A DNA stretch of 64,000 nucleotides from Peromyscus leucopus (GCF_004664715.2 NC_051084.1:57221334-57285333), one strand, 5' to 3'; positions 23,771-36,725 are shown, numbered from the stretch's first letter. Translations and numbers: made by a program. Notes: generated by a model not told the origin, from the sequence alone.

Positions 23771-25299
23771 TCCTGATACATTAGATGTCATTTAAATGAG
23801 AATTTGCATACTCTGATACTCTGACAGTTGGAAGCCTTCACGTTGGGATCGTTCTCATTTCTCATAGTGATCCCAAGCAGCTGAAAAGCACTATCCCTGA
23901 ATTTTTATAAATAAGGCTGAGCATATCAGTGCAGCAAGTACCCTAAGATACTAAGCTTTCCAGTGTTTTACAAACATGCCTGTCTTTGTACATTATCAAT
24001 ATTTCTAATTTACATCTAAGGCTGTCTTTAAAAACTATGTCTAAAACGTGTTTTAGTTTTTAAGAAGCGACTATTAAAAATACATGAATTAAGGGCTCAG
24101 AGGCATGTAATTGAGGCTGCATTCCCTGGGCCAGCCAGGAGCCAAGGCATTCATGTCACAGGGTTATACGGTGAAGTTAAGGTATGGATCGGTGAGCAGC
24201 GGGGCCGCAGAGTAGGACTCAAATGGAAAAGAGAGCTGCAGTAATGTTCTACTGATTGCCTGGTAGAAAAGAGTCTACCCAGTGCCACATCTGATTTATG
24301 GAACAGATTGGAGTTGTAATGAGAGTCCAGGTATAGCTGACCTCATTCAAAGGCAGTCACAACCCTTTCTGATAGACTTCATGTATGGAATCATGAATAA
24401 ATTAACATGATGGAGCTTCCTGTTTTATGCTGGGGCTCATTTTTGTTGGATTTATCACAATTCTCCATAAGAACAGCCAGCCATAGAGTCCACGATATAA
24501 TTCGTTTCACTCTTTTACTTCCCCTTCCCTACTGTATCCTTTGCTTCAGAATAAAGTTCTGTTCCATATTGTATATTGATTCTCGTAATAAAAATCTGGA
24601 GAGAAATAAATATGCTTGAAATGGGTTCATTTCATGGTATTCTCAAGATGAAAATCTTAAGATGCTCAGATGTCGTAAACTACTTAAAAATAACCTGAGC
24701 TCAACATGGAGGATAGCATAACCCTTGTTGCAGAACGCACATGGGACTTTCAGATGTATTGAACTACGGAGAGTATAAAAGGTTCTGGTGTACTGAATTT
24801 CATTTTGTTCAGTTGAAAAAAATATGATATATAACAATACAATGGTTGTATTTTTGCCACAAGTGAAATTTGGGCCAGAGCAATTCATAGGGAACACTAA
24901 CTTTTATTAAGCAAAGTAAGTATTGAAAAGTGCTTTATTAATATAGAGCACTGCCTAGGTGAGTACATTAACCAGGTTATTTTTATAAAATTAATTATGC
25001 ATTGCATAACTAAAGCATACCAAACTCATGTCTCAATAATCACATTTTTAATATATTGGTTGAAAAAAGGAGGTTTCATCTGGACGTGAACTTTCAGATA
25101 TTTGCTCATTATAATAAATTCATGGCTTTATCTGATTTTGAAAAGCCTCTGTCTTGTCTTAAAATGGCTTGAGGACATTAGACAGTCTTACTTGTGGCTT
25201 CCATCAATATTGCCATTTCATAAGGAAGGCAAAAGTACTGAGCATAGGTCATTGGGTGGCTCTGCTTCCATCTAGCCTCACAAATGCTGTCTTGGGTGA
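23771..25299. other. no recognisable feature; includes a less AT-rich patch
   Basis: No repeat is recognised. The patch at about 24110-24320 is less AT-rich than its surroundings and looks single-copy. There is no coding frame. Confidence 0.45.
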
Positions 25300-25490
25300 T
25301 AAAGAGATGGATCAGTTGTTAAAAGCAAATACTACTCTTACAGAAGACCTGAGATCTGTTCTGAGCACCACATGGGGTAATTTGCAATCACCTACAACCC
25401 CAGTTCCAAGGAATTCAGCACCTTTTTCAGGTCTCTGAGAGCACATACTCACATATAGGCCAGTTCACATAATTAAAAATAAAATTATTT
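25300..25490 (+). mobile_element. B2/B3-type SINE, diverged
   Basis: AGAGATGGATCAGTTGTTAA (A-box region), CTGTTCTGAGCACCACATGG, ACAACCCCAGTTCCAAGGAA and a short A-rich tail. Confidence 0.7.
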
Positions 25491-25689
25491 TTGAAAGAAC
25501 AATTGTCCACCTATATATTAACGTAATCAGAAAATAAAATATATTAAGTCAGAACCTTGAGTTTGACAATTATCGGATAGTGACAGTGGAGACCTTGTAA
25601 ACAAAATCATTAGCAGTCAGGCTGTATCTCTCAATGCTTTCCTATCTGATACTTAAGCTTTATATTAATATGCATGATACTGTATAACA

Positions 25690-25803
25690 ACTGTTATGAA
25701 GCTGGGGTTTTAATTATGTCATTCAGACTGGTCTTAAACTTGCAATTCTCCTGCCTCAGATCTCCAGTGCTGGCTTTACAAGCATTTACTACCGCTAGCC
25801 TGC
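25690..25803 (-). mobile_element. old B1-like SINE
   Basis: TTCAGACTGGTCTTAAACTT, TCTCCTGCCTCAGATCTCCA and TTACAAGCATTTACTACC resemble a diverged inverted B1. Confidence 0.45.
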
Positions 25804-26322
25804 AATTTATTTTGTGCTCTAGGTTGGCTAAAACTTCAGGCTTTGATTAGCTTTTGGTCAAAAATGAAGCTGCTTGTTAAATGGACATTTGGGGATTTGC
25901 ATCTTTGCCTGAAAAAGTATGTACATAATGAGCAACACAGAAATGTATGACATCTGTTTCAATAAAACCTTTCCCTCTTGCCTAATAATTTAATATGCTA
26001 TCCTTGTGTCTCCTCGTTTCCTGAAAATTCTTTCCTATTAATGTTAAAAAATAATTTGTATTTATTGTTAGTGACATAGATATTACAATGTATTAAATAT
26101 TACAAATAAATGACATCCATTGTGATATGTCCATGTGTAAACACATCAATTATTATCTATGTTCATTCACCCCTCTTTCACATTCAGCCTGCACGCAGAT
26201 CCAATCTAGTCCCATCAACTTTCTCGTGGATAATGTAATTACATTCTTCTTTAGGGCTAAATAATATTGGATTTTATATATCCAATACATTTTCTTCATT
26301 TGTGTTTTGACGGGCATCTGGG

Positions 26323-26601
26323 TTAATTCTCCGTCTTAGCTATTGTGTTTAGTGCTTTGGTAAATGTGGGGATGCAGGCAAGTGCCTTATAGTCTGACTC
26401 CATTTCTGCTACGTCTGTCTGTAGAAGTGGGATACCTCCGTGATATGGTGCTTTTCTTTCTACTGTCTCTAAACCTCCATGATTGTTTCTCATAGTAGTA
26501 GTTTTACATCCCCACAGTGTGTGAGCTGCTTTTTCTCCATGTTCTAGCCAGTGTTTATTCTTGATACAACCCATTGTCACTGGGGTGAGATGAAATCTCA
26601 T
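26323..26601 (-). pseudogene. L1 ORF2 C-terminal remnant
   Basis: A 92-codon open frame on the minus strand starts MRFHLTPVTMG, which resembles the L1 ORF2 C-terminal motif RYHLTPVRM. The rest has drifted, and the frame is closed on both sides. It is a relic, not a working reverse transcriptase gene. Confidence 0.55.
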
Positions 26602-27888
26602 TATAGCTTGATTTATATTTCCACAGAAGTGAATGATACTACAAATATTTTCATGTTTTAATGGCCAATTGCCTTTATCTTTTTATAATTTTCTGTTCGG
26701 ATCATTTGTCTATTTTAAATATTAGATTACTTTTTGTTTGTTACATTTTCTGAGTCTTTTATATATTATAGATATTAATTCCATGACATATGAGTAGCTG
26801 GTCAATATTTTCTCCTATGCCATAGGTTTTATTTTCACTCTGTTATTTTGTCTGCTATACTGAAACATTTAATTAGACACCATAATCCTCTTTATTAATT
26901 TTTATTTTCTCCCCTGTGTTTTTGGAGTCCTAACTAGAAAAGTATTATGTTTATTCCTAAGCTTTTCCTTTCAAAACTTCATGTTTTTATTGGATTCATC
27001 TTACCAAATCCTTTTTGTTACTCTATTGAGATCATCAGATGATGTTTGCCATCCATTACATTGTGTGACATATTACATTTACTGACTTGTATATGGTAAG
27101 TAATTCCTTATTTGCAATGAAACCAACTTGATTATAATGTTGAATCTTTCTGGTACAGCCATTGAATTATATGCACTAGGATTGTGCATCCCTATTCATC
27201 AGGAATATTAATCTATAATTTTCTTTTTTGTTAAGTTGTTGTCAGATCTGGTAATAGGTTACTGCTGACCTTATGAAATGGGTTTGTAATTATTTTTTCT
27301 CTTCAACTCTGTGGAATGCTTTGAGAAGTACTGTGGGATAGTTTTGATGAGTACTTTGGGAGAATGAGAGGAGTGTTGTGGCTAGGTATTTAAATGTTTA
27401 AAATTAATTATTTAAAAGTCATCAGGAAATAAGTTCAGGGCTTTTATTTGTTGGAAGATGGATTACTACTGATTTTTTACCTCACTACTTATTCTGTACT
27501 GGTTTTGCATCTTCTTTGTTGAAATGGTTGGTCATAAGCGTCCAGAAATTTGTGTATTTCTTCTAGAATATCAAAATGTTGGAATATGGATTTTCAGAAT
27601 AATTGCCAATATTCTGAATTTCTGTGGTATCAGTTATAATATCTCCTTTTTATCTCTGATTTTATTCAGTAGTGCCTTCTCTCTTTTTTGTTTATTTAAA
27701 CTAAGAGTTTATCTTTTTTTTTCTGTTTTCCATATGACCTATCTTATGTTTTCACTGAACTTTTGCATAACTTCTTACATCTGCTGTGATCTTCACATTT
27801 TTATTTCTGCTAATTTGGATTTTGAGTTATTTTTTCATTTCTGATGTCTAAGGTACATCATTGGGTTGCTTTCCTTTCATTTTTAAAA

Positions 27889-28070
27889 ATATTTTTTTTG
27901 TTTTTGTTTTTGTTTTTGTTTTTGTTTTTCGAGACAGGGTTTCTCTGTATAGCTTTGCGCCTTTCCTGGGACTCGCTTTGTAGCCCAGGCTGGCCTTGAA
28001 CTCACAGAGATCCACCTGGCTCTGCCTCCCGAGTGCTGGGACTAAAGGTGTGCGCCACCACCGCCCGGCT
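27889..28070 (-). mobile_element. B1 SINE with target duplication
   Basis: A TTTTTG-repeat tail and an inverted B1 with the cricetid AGCTTTGCGCCTTTCCTGG signature. CATTTTTAAAA flanks it at 27878-27888 and 28071-28081. It inserted into the L1. Confidence 0.93.
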
Positions 28071-29005
28071 CATTTTTAAAAGTATTTTTAAAGTAATTAT
28101 TCATTGCCTATAATTCCCCTTTATTACTGCTTTTTGTTATCTCAAGAGGTTTTGATGTATTTATTTCCATTTTCATTTTCTTTAAAAATCGTTTAAATTT
28201 TTCTGCTAACTTTCATAGGAATGAGCTGTTGGCACAAATAGGTAGAGACATGTATGATTAATCCACATAGTTTGTCCTGTTTTTTTTTTTTTTACTGCTC
28301 ATTTCTCTCCATTATAATCAGAAAATATACAAGACAAGATTTCCATACATTTCAATTTGATAAGAGTTGTTTTTAGACTATTATGCGCTCTATTAGAGAG
28401 AAAGTCCCATACATTGATCAAATGTTTCTGTAGCTGGTAGATGGAATGTTTCACATAGATCTGCTATGTCATATAGTATAGATTAACTGATTTTTCATTG
28501 ATTTTTCTCATCCATTGGTAAAAGTGTAATTTTAAAATCCCCTACTGCTTGTGACTTGGAGTGTATACCCCAGGCTCAGTAACTTTTGTTTCAAAAATTT
28601 GGTGGTCAGTTACTGAGTGCGTATACATTTATGATCACTATATTTTCTTTATAATGCCTTAAGTGTTCTGTAGTAGCCTTGTTTATCCGTCTATTTTTTA
28701 GCCTTAAGTTTATTTTATCGTATTACCCCTGGCCCTGATGGCATAATTGTCTGCTCTCCACTTTGATTTTTACTCTTTTACTGCACGAGTGTCTTCTTGA
28801 TGACAGGGGTAGACTGATTTATAAATTTGCACTTTGTAACTAGCGTTAAGAGTATTTAAAATTATAAGTGAAAGCTGTGGGTTTGTGTCAGCTGTGTTAT
28901 TGATTTTTCTCTTAGTTCTTTGGAATATTATTTGCTTATTTCTAACTCTCTTACATTTGTGCTTTGATAGTTTATGCAGATTGATAATGTCTGCCTCTTT
29001 TCTAT

Positions 29006-29048
29006 TTCTCTCTGTCTCTCTCTGTCTCTGTCTCTCTCTCTGTCTCTC

Positions 29049-29090
<42 letters not shown>
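29006..29090 (+). repeat. (TC)n microsatellite
   Basis: CT dinucleotides with scattered TG interruptions, becoming pure TC over 29057-29090. The local frames with long L-S runs are artefacts. Confidence 0.95.
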
Positions 29091-29096
<6 letters not shown>

Positions 29097-29379
29097 TTCT
29101 GGGGCTTATACTTTTATTGTATCATGGTGATAGTTAACTTGGTTTCTCTTCTGAGTACAGGGCTGAGAGATATTCTGTAAAGACGGTCTGGTGGTCATGA
29201 ATTTTCTTAGTTATTTATTATCTTAGAATATCTTCTCCAGTTCCTCAGGATAGCATGGCTAAGTAAAATAATCTTGTTTTAGAATTACTTTCTTTTTAAA
29301 CTTGAAATATGTCATTCATTTTCTCATCTTAAATTTCTGCTCAGAAATCTGCTGTTAGCCTAATAAATTTGATGGGAAG

Positions 29380-29851
29380 TGTTAGGGAATATTATTTTAA
29401 GGTGTCTTACTTTTGTTTATGTTACATTTGTTTAACTCTGTGAAGCTGTGTTACTTTGCTTGTATAAAACACCGATGGTCTAATAAAGAAGTGAACGGCC
29501 AATAGCAAAACAAGAGAAAGGATAGGCAGGGCTAGCAGACAGAGAGAATATATAGAAGGAGAAATCTGGGAGGAAAGAGGAAGTAGTCAGAGAAGGAGGA
29601 GGACCCAGGGGCCAGCCACCCAGATACAAGCAAGCCACAGAGTAAGAAACAAAGAAAGATACAAAGGAATAAAAAAAGGAAAAGCCCAGAGGCAAAAGAC
29701 ACATGGGTTAATTTAAAGTTAAGAAAAGGTGGCAAGAACAAGCCAAGCTAAGGCTGAGCATTCATTATTAAGAATAAGCCTCCATGTGTGGTTTATTTGG
29801 GAGCTGGGTCGTGGGCCCCCCAAAAGAGAAAAAACAAAACAAAACACCACA
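29380..29851 (+). mobile_element. solo LTR, class II ERV type
   Basis: The 472-bp element begins TGTTAGGGAATATTAT and ends AACACCACA. The flanking 6-mers are GGGAAG (29374-29379) and GGGACG (29852-29857), 5 of 6 matching. Inside are GGCCAATAG (29498-29506) and a TATA-like AATATATAGAAGG (29547-29559), in promoter order for the plus strand. It sits inside the old L1. The family was not assigned. Confidence 0.8.
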
Positions 29852-29865
29852 GGGACGTTTTGATG

Positions 29866-30028
29866 GGTTTTGTTGTTGTTGTTGTTGTCTTGTTTTTCAA
29901 GATGGTTTCTCTGTGTAGCCCTGGCTGTCCTGGAACTCTTTGTAGACCAAGCTGGCCTCAAACTCACAGAGATGCTCCTGCTCCTGCCTCCTGAGTGCTA
30001 AGATTGAAAGTGTGTGCCACCACCGCCC
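29866..30028 (-). mobile_element. B1 SINE
   Basis: A (GTT)n tract and TTTTTCAAGATGGTTTCTCT lead into an inverted B1 with GACCAAGCTGGCCTCAAACT and GCCACCACCGCCC. Confidence 0.85.
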
Positions 30029-30480
30029 AAGTGTAATTTAATATTTGTATCACCCATGTTTCTGTAGACGAAGAGAGCTGAGACTAAGAGCTTTCTGCTA
30101 TTATTTCACGAGAGTTTGTTTGTTCTTTGATGGCTTCCCAACAATCTTGAGTGCTCTCTTCAGTCTTTATTGTTTTTCCTTCATTTCTGTGAAAGTCATA
30201 TTTCAAAACACCTAAATTCAATCTCGAGGTTTTTTTGTTCCATATCATCTAGTTTCTTGTGGAGGCAGCCAATCAAAATTTGCACCAGGCTTAATGGAGC
30301 TCTACATCAGCAATATTTGATGTCGATTCTTTCCCAGGGTCTCTGACTCCTAGAACAGTCTAAATTAAAAAAACTAGTTCTTCCTGAAGGTCACCCATGG
30401 CTACAGCCCCTTGGAGGTATTCGAAGTGAATTCCTTTTCCAAAGTCTGATGACTGTGAATATTGCAGATTTCTTTCCTTT

Positions 30481-31987
30481 TAGGATGTAAGCCAGGAATG
30501 GTTGTGAAATGGTTCTTTTGCATGTATTGTCACTGTGTGCACTGACCATTTGCTGGGACTCTCTCTTTGGACCTTACCTCCCTGCCAGGGAAATCCCTCT
30601 CAGCTGTGGAGTCCGGGCATCAAGTCCTGAAATATTGTTTCCCTTGCTCTCCTGCTGTCACAGGTCTCTGGATATAAGTGACTCTTACTTCCTACTGTTT
30701 GATTCCAGTAGTTAGTTTCCTGGGGTCACTTACATTAATACATAGCTATACCCTGTTCTTTTGGTTCTTTTTTGTGGAGTGGGGTGCCTCAGCCATTTTA
30801 CAGCTCTCAGAGGATCTATATATTTTTTAAACATATGCAGATTGTTATATAAATTTTATTTCAATAAATCATATAGGTTATCAGCAATGCTCCATGTTGC
30901 TCCCTTAAAATGATAGTAAAACTAAAAGAGCTTAGATACACCAAGACACATGGCCGCTGTAAGCATCTTGGACCATAGTACACTTAACAGATTCTAAAGG
31001 GTCATGGTCTCCTATCTAGTCATCTTCCAGCACACTGGTGTCCTTTCTACCTGTAGATCTCACAGCACCTGAATAACTGGGGCTACAAATATAATCACTT
31101 GAGTTTCCAGGAGCCATGGAAACTGAACTGAAATCAATAATTCATATGTAAACAATTTATTCGCAATCTGCTGCAATAAAATATGAGCAAATAAATGTAT
31201 GATGTTTTACTGTTTCACCTTCTGTTCATTTTTTATTCAAAAGATATTTTCTTATTGTTGGGAAATAGGTAGCCCAACCAATATATGAATTGTTTTGCGA
31301 TTTTGTTAACATTTAGAAAGTGAGCATGCTTTTAATGTTGTAGATAATATCAAATGACTTAAAAATTGACCCTTAAATAAATGAAGTATAATAGTCATTT
31401 CAAGTCAAAGCAATAAGTGATAAAGGAGTTGGTATGCAATGGATATCACAATATCACGTGTAGTCAACAAACTTGTATTTGTACATTTGCATATGCAACC
31501 AATACTCAGTTTTTTTTTTCCCCAAAAGCAATTATAATCTGATTCCAGACCCTAGTCCATCCACATCTTCATCCTAGCCTACAAAGGGCACAGGAAATCA
31601 ATGGGAACCTGGGCATTTCCACTGCTACCCTCCCCACTAACTACCACGGATGGTCATTGTCATCTCTGCTGCCTCCTTTCCTCTTGTTTGAAAGGAAACG
31701 CTTACCATGTGACTCAGATCTCCCAGCATGCCCCTGTCTTGATTTCTTCTGCTGGTGATATAACAGCGTACTCTTCAGTCCCACATGGTCCTCTGCCTTA
31801 TTCTTACCTTCCTGGAAACTCTCTGTTCTCAGGACCAAGCTTGTTCATCTCTTCATTCTTTCCTCCTCCCCACTCCCTCGATGTTAGCCCCATTTGTCTG
31901 TTCTAGCAGTTTTCCTCAATGAATTTAAGTTTTATAAGAGAAAATACTAAAATCTAATACTAATCTAATACTAAAAATAACCTCGTG
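30481..31987. other. no recognisable feature
   Basis: No repeat is recognised. The 31600-31906 frame (101 codons) lacks any family signature or splice context and is not called as a gene. Confidence 0.45.
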
Positions 31988-32097
31988 GTGGGGTTATATG
32001 TTTTGTCCCCCTTTTGTGGATGAAAATCTAAGGGCAGGATGGGTTGAAGAGTATACCCCAGGGCACATGGCTACTCGGTCAGTGGCAGTTTTGAGCA
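31988..32097 (+). mobile_element. MIR SINE fragment
   Basis: TTATATGTTTTGTCCCCCTT, GATGAAAATCTAAGGGCAGG and AGGGCACATGGCTACTCGGT follow the MIR core order (fractional identity, ancient). Confidence 0.5.
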
Positions 32098-34270
32098 GTC
32101 CAGCAATTGAGGGTTCTAGTTACCTTGTTAAACACAGACAAGTCAAATGCTACAAGAACAGGGAACTTAGAAGTAAAGAATTTTTACACTATTTTGCATT
32201 TGTGGCTGGCATGTGAGCTATCCCTAGACAGCTGTGCAGTTCTAGAGGCAAGGGTAACATTGGTACAAACAGCAGGACAAACCTTGCTTGGAGTTGGCTT
32301 TCTGCTACTTTGTACTTTTATGGGTCTTATTTCTGCTAACCCTGCCAATACTGAAAATGCGCTGAGATACACTTGTGTGTCCTCCACCAACCTGTAAAAG
32401 AAAGTAACTTACCCTTTGAAGTAAGTGCAATTATCTGCCCTTCAGCCAATCCATTTCATTTGCCATCTCTGGTCAGAGCTATTTGTTCACCAGGAGAATT
32501 CAGTGGGCTCAGCAGTTTTCTGGAGAGACACATATCATGTTCTGTGATTATAAAGGCAGAAAAGGCATGTTCCTCAAGGGATTTCTATTGTGAAGGATTG
32601 TGTGGCTCGGACAATGTTCCTCTGCATAATTTCTAATGTAGAGTTGAACAGTGTGCTGTTGCTCTGTAAGAGATGAGCAGAATGTCTAACTAGCTAAAAA
32701 GGTAGATGACATCCCTATTTAATACACTCAGAATCTTTTGCTAGGGGTGCACTACAGGAACACATATATACAACCTAGTATTTTCCTACTGTTAAAAATC
32801 AAAATAGGAGAAACTTGTTCCCGTCTCAGTATTAGATTTAAACAATAACCTGGCTAAATTTTCCAACCCTTAAAACCTAGTATTACTTCATCAGAGATCT
32901 GCATGTTATTATTACACATAAATTTGTGCAATAATTATCTTCCCCAAAGAATTTCTAAATAAATCTATGATGGTATTTCTAACTAGCAAAACAATAGAGT
33001 GTGACTACTCTTTGTTACGCTTCTGTAAGAAAATTATATGGTGTGCATAAGGGCATTTTCATCATAATTAGTCTTTTTTTAATAGAAAAAATTTAAATGT
33101 ATTTCTGTGTAGGTGACTAACAAAGGATTTTAAAAACCCAATTGTCCTAAAATTGAAGATTTTCTTCTAGTTCACTCACTGTTTATACAAAGATTATTTT
33201 CAAATGCATGCCATTTTAATGTGTAATATTACATGTACCTTACAATAAATTAAAATCACAATTTAGTAGATTTTTTTTCATTGTCTTATTTGAAAACACT
33301 GTTCAGGTTGAAAGAATCAATTTTTCTTCTCATATCTCTTTTTTTGATGGTAGGTTTCTTACTATGAGAAGTGGATGGATGTCCAGCAACCATAGAGTAC
33401 AATGTTTATTATTTACGCAATGGAAAAAGTGGTAGATGGACAGCAGATACGGGAGATACGAAGTGGAATGGAGTAATTACTAGGATCAGTCAGTTCCATG
33501 TGTGATTAGAAAGTTTGCGTTTTCCATGAATCCCCTCTGGCTTGTGGGTAAGGAAGCTGACACTGTGGATTTGGATGAGACAAAACTAAAATGTTATATG
33601 TCAAACATGTCCCTTCTTCCAGTTCATTGTGTGTGTACATATGTTTGCACACACATGTGTCCACATAATGGCAAGTTGTGATATGGGCTAAATAGTAAGG
33701 AACAAGGTGTTAAGAAAAAGAAGGATGGGGTAGAGTTCATTTTTTAGTCAGGGAAATCCACCAAGTTATTTTTTAAGAAATGAAATCAGGCTGAGGTTTT
33801 CATGACAAGTGGGACATACTCCCTCTGCCCTCAGGGAGAGTTCTGAAGAAATGCTGTGAGGCCTAGGGCAGGAAGCAGTATGCGGCCTGCAGGAAGCTGG
33901 AAAGCCAATGGTGTGTTTCAGAAAGGGGTGGGATGTGGGTCTCCTCTAGACGGTGCACACTTGTATTAACAACTAGAAAACTTGAAAAGTGAACGTTAAT
34001 TTTAAATATTTAAAGTTTAAAAATGAATGAGGTAGTGTAGAAAAGGGCGCAACATTAGACATTGAAAAAAAGAAGCATAAACTGGAATTCTCACCAACCT
34101 GCACCAAAATGCTAATTATCCATAGCAAAGAGTTAGTCTTTGTTTCCTGAGTGCAGTAGCAGACCACAGATGGATTTTTCAGCCATAGGATATTATCTGG
34201 CTTGTATCTTAAAGAGAACTACCCACTGTGCTAGCTCTATAAGTTTCTGGTTTGGTAGTTTTTTTGTTTG
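32098..34270. other. no recognisable feature
   Basis: A 2.2-kb block without a nameable repeat or gene. It could contain conserved noncoding sequence, but this cannot be told from one genome. Confidence 0.45.
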
Positions 34271-34284
34271 TTTGTTTGTTTTTT

Positions 34285-34463
34285 AAGGTTTGTTTATTTA
34301 ATATGTATACAGTGTTCTACCGGCATTTATGCCTACTCGCCAGAAGAGGGCGCCAGATCTCATTACAGATGGTGTGAGCCACCATGTGGTTGCTGGGAAT
34401 TGAACTCAGGACCTCTGGAAGAGCAGCCAGTGCTGTTAACCTCTGAGCCATCTCTCCAGCTCC
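34285..34463 (-). mobile_element. B2 SINE
   Basis: An inverted B2 in good condition: CCAGAAGAGGGCGCCAGATC, TGGTTGCTGGGAATTGAACT, CAGGACCTCTGGAAGAGCAG and TGAGCCATCTCTCCAGC. It is preceded by a (TTTG)n tract. Confidence 0.9.
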
Positions 34464-34746
34464 CGGTATTATTATTTTTTTCAGTTTAAGCAAATTAAAG
34501 AGAGTTGATAGTATATTTTGCTCATTGTGCTTTTTCACTAATGAAATAAATAGAAAAAATTCAGGAATATGTTTTTCAAAGAGGTATGTGACGTTTCCTC
34601 AGATACACCTCTTTGGAGGTGCTTTCAAATTCATTTGTTCAGGGGCAATGAGCAATATATCATCAGTATTTTCAAATATTTGTATTTCTCCCAGGTCCCC
34701 ATTTCTTTGTCCATTTGTACCTAAATATGTGCACCTACTAATCTTT

Positions 34747-34921
34747 TGTTTTGTTTGTTTGTTTGTTTGTTTGTTTTTGAGACAGGGTTTCTCTGTGTAG
34801 CTTTGCAGCTTTCCTGGAACTCACTCTGTAGCCCAGACTGGCCTCGAACTCACAGAGATCCACCTGGCTCTGCCTCCTGAGTGCTGGGATTAAAGGCTTG
34901 CACTACTCTGCCCAGTGGACG
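34747..34921 (-). mobile_element. B1 SINE with target duplication
   Basis: (TTTG)n then an inverted B1. TACTAATCTTT flanks it at 34736-34746 and 34922-34932. Confidence 0.93.
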
Positions 34922-34969
34922 TACTAATCTTTAAAGGACTCAATAGAAAAAAGAAGTTTCAATTAGTCA

Positions 34970-35358
34970 TATTTTATGGGTTGCATATAAAGTGTACTAC
35001 CAAAAGATGCATTCAGAGTTTCTTCCCCAACTGGAGACAGTATTGAGAAACAAGATGTATCGATAAATCTACATTAATAGATTGATTTCTTGGTGAGTGG
35101 GGCCTAGTTGGAGAAAGAAAGTCATTGGGTGACATGTTTTTGATGGGACTGACACCTCAGATCTTTCCTCTTGGTCTCTTTCCGGCTTCCAGGATCCCGT
35201 GAGACGATTAGAATACACCACACCCTCTCACTATCAGGGTGTTTTAGCTGGACCCAGCCTCTTGGACTCCAGGACCATGAACCCAAATAAATCATTCCTC
35301 TTTGAAATTCATTGTTTTTCATGCATTTTAGCACAGCAATGAAAAACTATTGAATACA
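34970..35358 (+). mobile_element. MaLR-like LTR, old
   Basis: GGTGAGTGGGGCCTAGTTGG, then ACCCAAATAAATCATTCCTC and TTTTAGCACAGCAATGAAAA with CTATTGAATACAC at the end. This order matches a MaLR-class LTR 3' half. The left edge is uncertain. Confidence 0.45.
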
Positions 35359-35439
35359 CCATCATGCAGGCAATACACCATACTACAGGAAACAAACTGT
35401 GGGTTTTAATTCTTATTTAAATAACAAATGTGGTACATT

Positions 35440-35563
35440 TTATTACCTCTATTTTGTATAGAAAAATATCAGTCTTAAATATCAGTTTTTGTAGTATGTA
35501 AGTGAATTGTCTGAGGATGTAACTAGTAAGTGAAATGCTGAAGTAGGCCCCCAGGATTCTGAT
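35440..35563 (+). mobile_element. MIR-like fragment, ancient
   Basis: AATTGTCTGAGGATGTAACT, AGTAAGTGAAATGCTGAAGT and AGGCCCCCAGGATTCTGAT match the MIR 3' side. Confidence 0.4.
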
Positions 35564-35804
35564 GGAAAGTCTCCTATTTCAACTCTCCATATTTTAGATA
35601 CAAGTAAGTCTGTGGCTACTTGGAGCTGTTGTGGCAAGGCCCTGAGAGTAGAAAGGAGATAAATAAAATGCTTTTGGCAAATGTAGGTGCAGCAGGTCTA
35701 GTTCTGTCCGCATTTCTCCCTTCTGCTGTTTTACTGGAATGAACTCATAATTGACACTTGTCAACTTGTAATTTTGGGGGAGTCTACCTTATATTTTTGA
35801 ATGT

Positions 35805-36175
35805 TTGCATTTATTTTTATTAGTACATATTTATATACAGGATGGGTTTCATGGTGGCGTTTGCATGCATGAGTGTAAAGTTTTTCACCGCATCATTCCT
35901 GCTCTCCTCTCTTGTCCCCCTCCCACCACTACTGACTGACCTACTCTCTCTTCCCAACTTGTCTTTTTTTTTCCTTTCTCGCCCTTTGTTCATCTCGCTT
36001 TGTTTTGTTTTGATTTGATTTGATTTGACTATTCACTGAGGTTCTTTAGTATTGCTCAGAGGAGCATGAGTGGGAGAGTTGTTTACAGAATCAAAGAATC
36101 TTACTTAGAGCTACCCCATTGAAGAAAACGTTTCTCCCCTTCCCCAGCAAATGTTAACTGTGAATTTATTTCTAC
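35805..36175 (-). mobile_element. Lx/L1 3' UTR fragment
   Basis: CTCTTGTCCCCCTCCCACCA, then GAGGAGCATGAGTGGGAGAG and CTCCCCTTCCCCAGCAAATG. These resemble antisense Lx 3' UTR phrases also seen at 13600-13720. Confidence 0.5.
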
Positions 36176-36294
36176 AATGAGTAAGTAGTCCTGTACTAAA
36201 TATTTGTTCTGTAACCTATCTTGTTCTTACCTTTTTTTTCTCTCAAGTGGCAGAAGATAAGTTATTTGTAAAAATAATAAACCTTTGAAATGTC

Positions 36295-36600
36295 TATCTA
36301 AGTCTATTTTGTGTTATGGTAACACCACAGATAGATAATTTATTGTGACCAGGAATTTATTAAAATCCATAGATTCTAAAGGCATTGCATCTGTTCAGGG
36401 CCTTTAGCTGTATCATCTCATGATGGAAAGCAATGCAAAGCGAACAGAAAAGAGTTCCTTATGCTTTTGCTATCACTCTTGTGATAACAAGCTCACTTCC
36501 ATACCAGCCATTACAATTCATCCATGAGAACCCTTAGCGTAGCCACTTCTTTGAGACCCATTCTCTGAACTGTTACATTAGAGAGGGTGTTTCCTGAAAA
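36295..36600 (-). mobile_element. MaLR (MLT1/MST-like) LTR, old
   Basis: GTCTATTTTGTGTTATGGTA, AGGGCCTTTAGCTGTATCAT, CTCATGATGGAAAGCAATGC and GTGATAACAAGCTCACTTCC follow the antisense MLT1/MST order. Confidence 0.5.
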
Positions 36601-36725
36601 TAGCTGGGTTTGACTACTCCTACTCATCGTCTTGGTTCTCAAGAGGCCGAAGCCAGGAGATGACAAGTTCCAGATCAACCTGGACTACATAGTAAGTTCC
36701 AGGACCACTTCTCTCAACAAACCAG
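36600..36725 (+). mobile_element. old B1-like SINE
   Basis: AAGTTCCAGATCAACCTGGA and CTACATAGTAAGTTCCAGGA correspond to the B1 right half. The left part is eroded. Confidence 0.5.

Larger units (their letters stand above)
26040..30480 (-). mobile_element. long old L1 (ORF2 and 3' region), decayed
   Basis: Antisense L1 ORF2 phrases run in order across about 4.4 kb. The 3' end is near 26150 and more 5' parts of ORF2 lie to the right. Examples are AAACATTTAATTAGACACC near 26865, TGTCTAAGGTACATCATTGG at 27845, AAAGTGTAATTTTAAAATCC at 28522 and TTTCTGCTCAGAAATCTGCT at 29334. Two B1s (27889-28070, 29866-30028) and a solo LTR (29380-29851) interrupt it. The right edge is approximate. Confidence 0.75.

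Noticed and set aside
28885..29180. Hydrophobic LS-repeat frames that look like membrane proteins
   Set aside because: They are translations of a (TC)n microsatellite within an old L1.
29368..29866. TTTGATGGG on both sides of the LTR as a 9-bp target duplication
   Set aside because: These copies are not adjacent to the TG...CA termini; the adjacent GGGAAG/GGGACG pair fits a class II 6-bp duplication better.
31601..31906. 101-codon open frame in repeat-free DNA
   Set aside because: No known domain, signal peptide or splice context; the length is within chance for this window size and the composition is serine/proline/leucine-rich noise.
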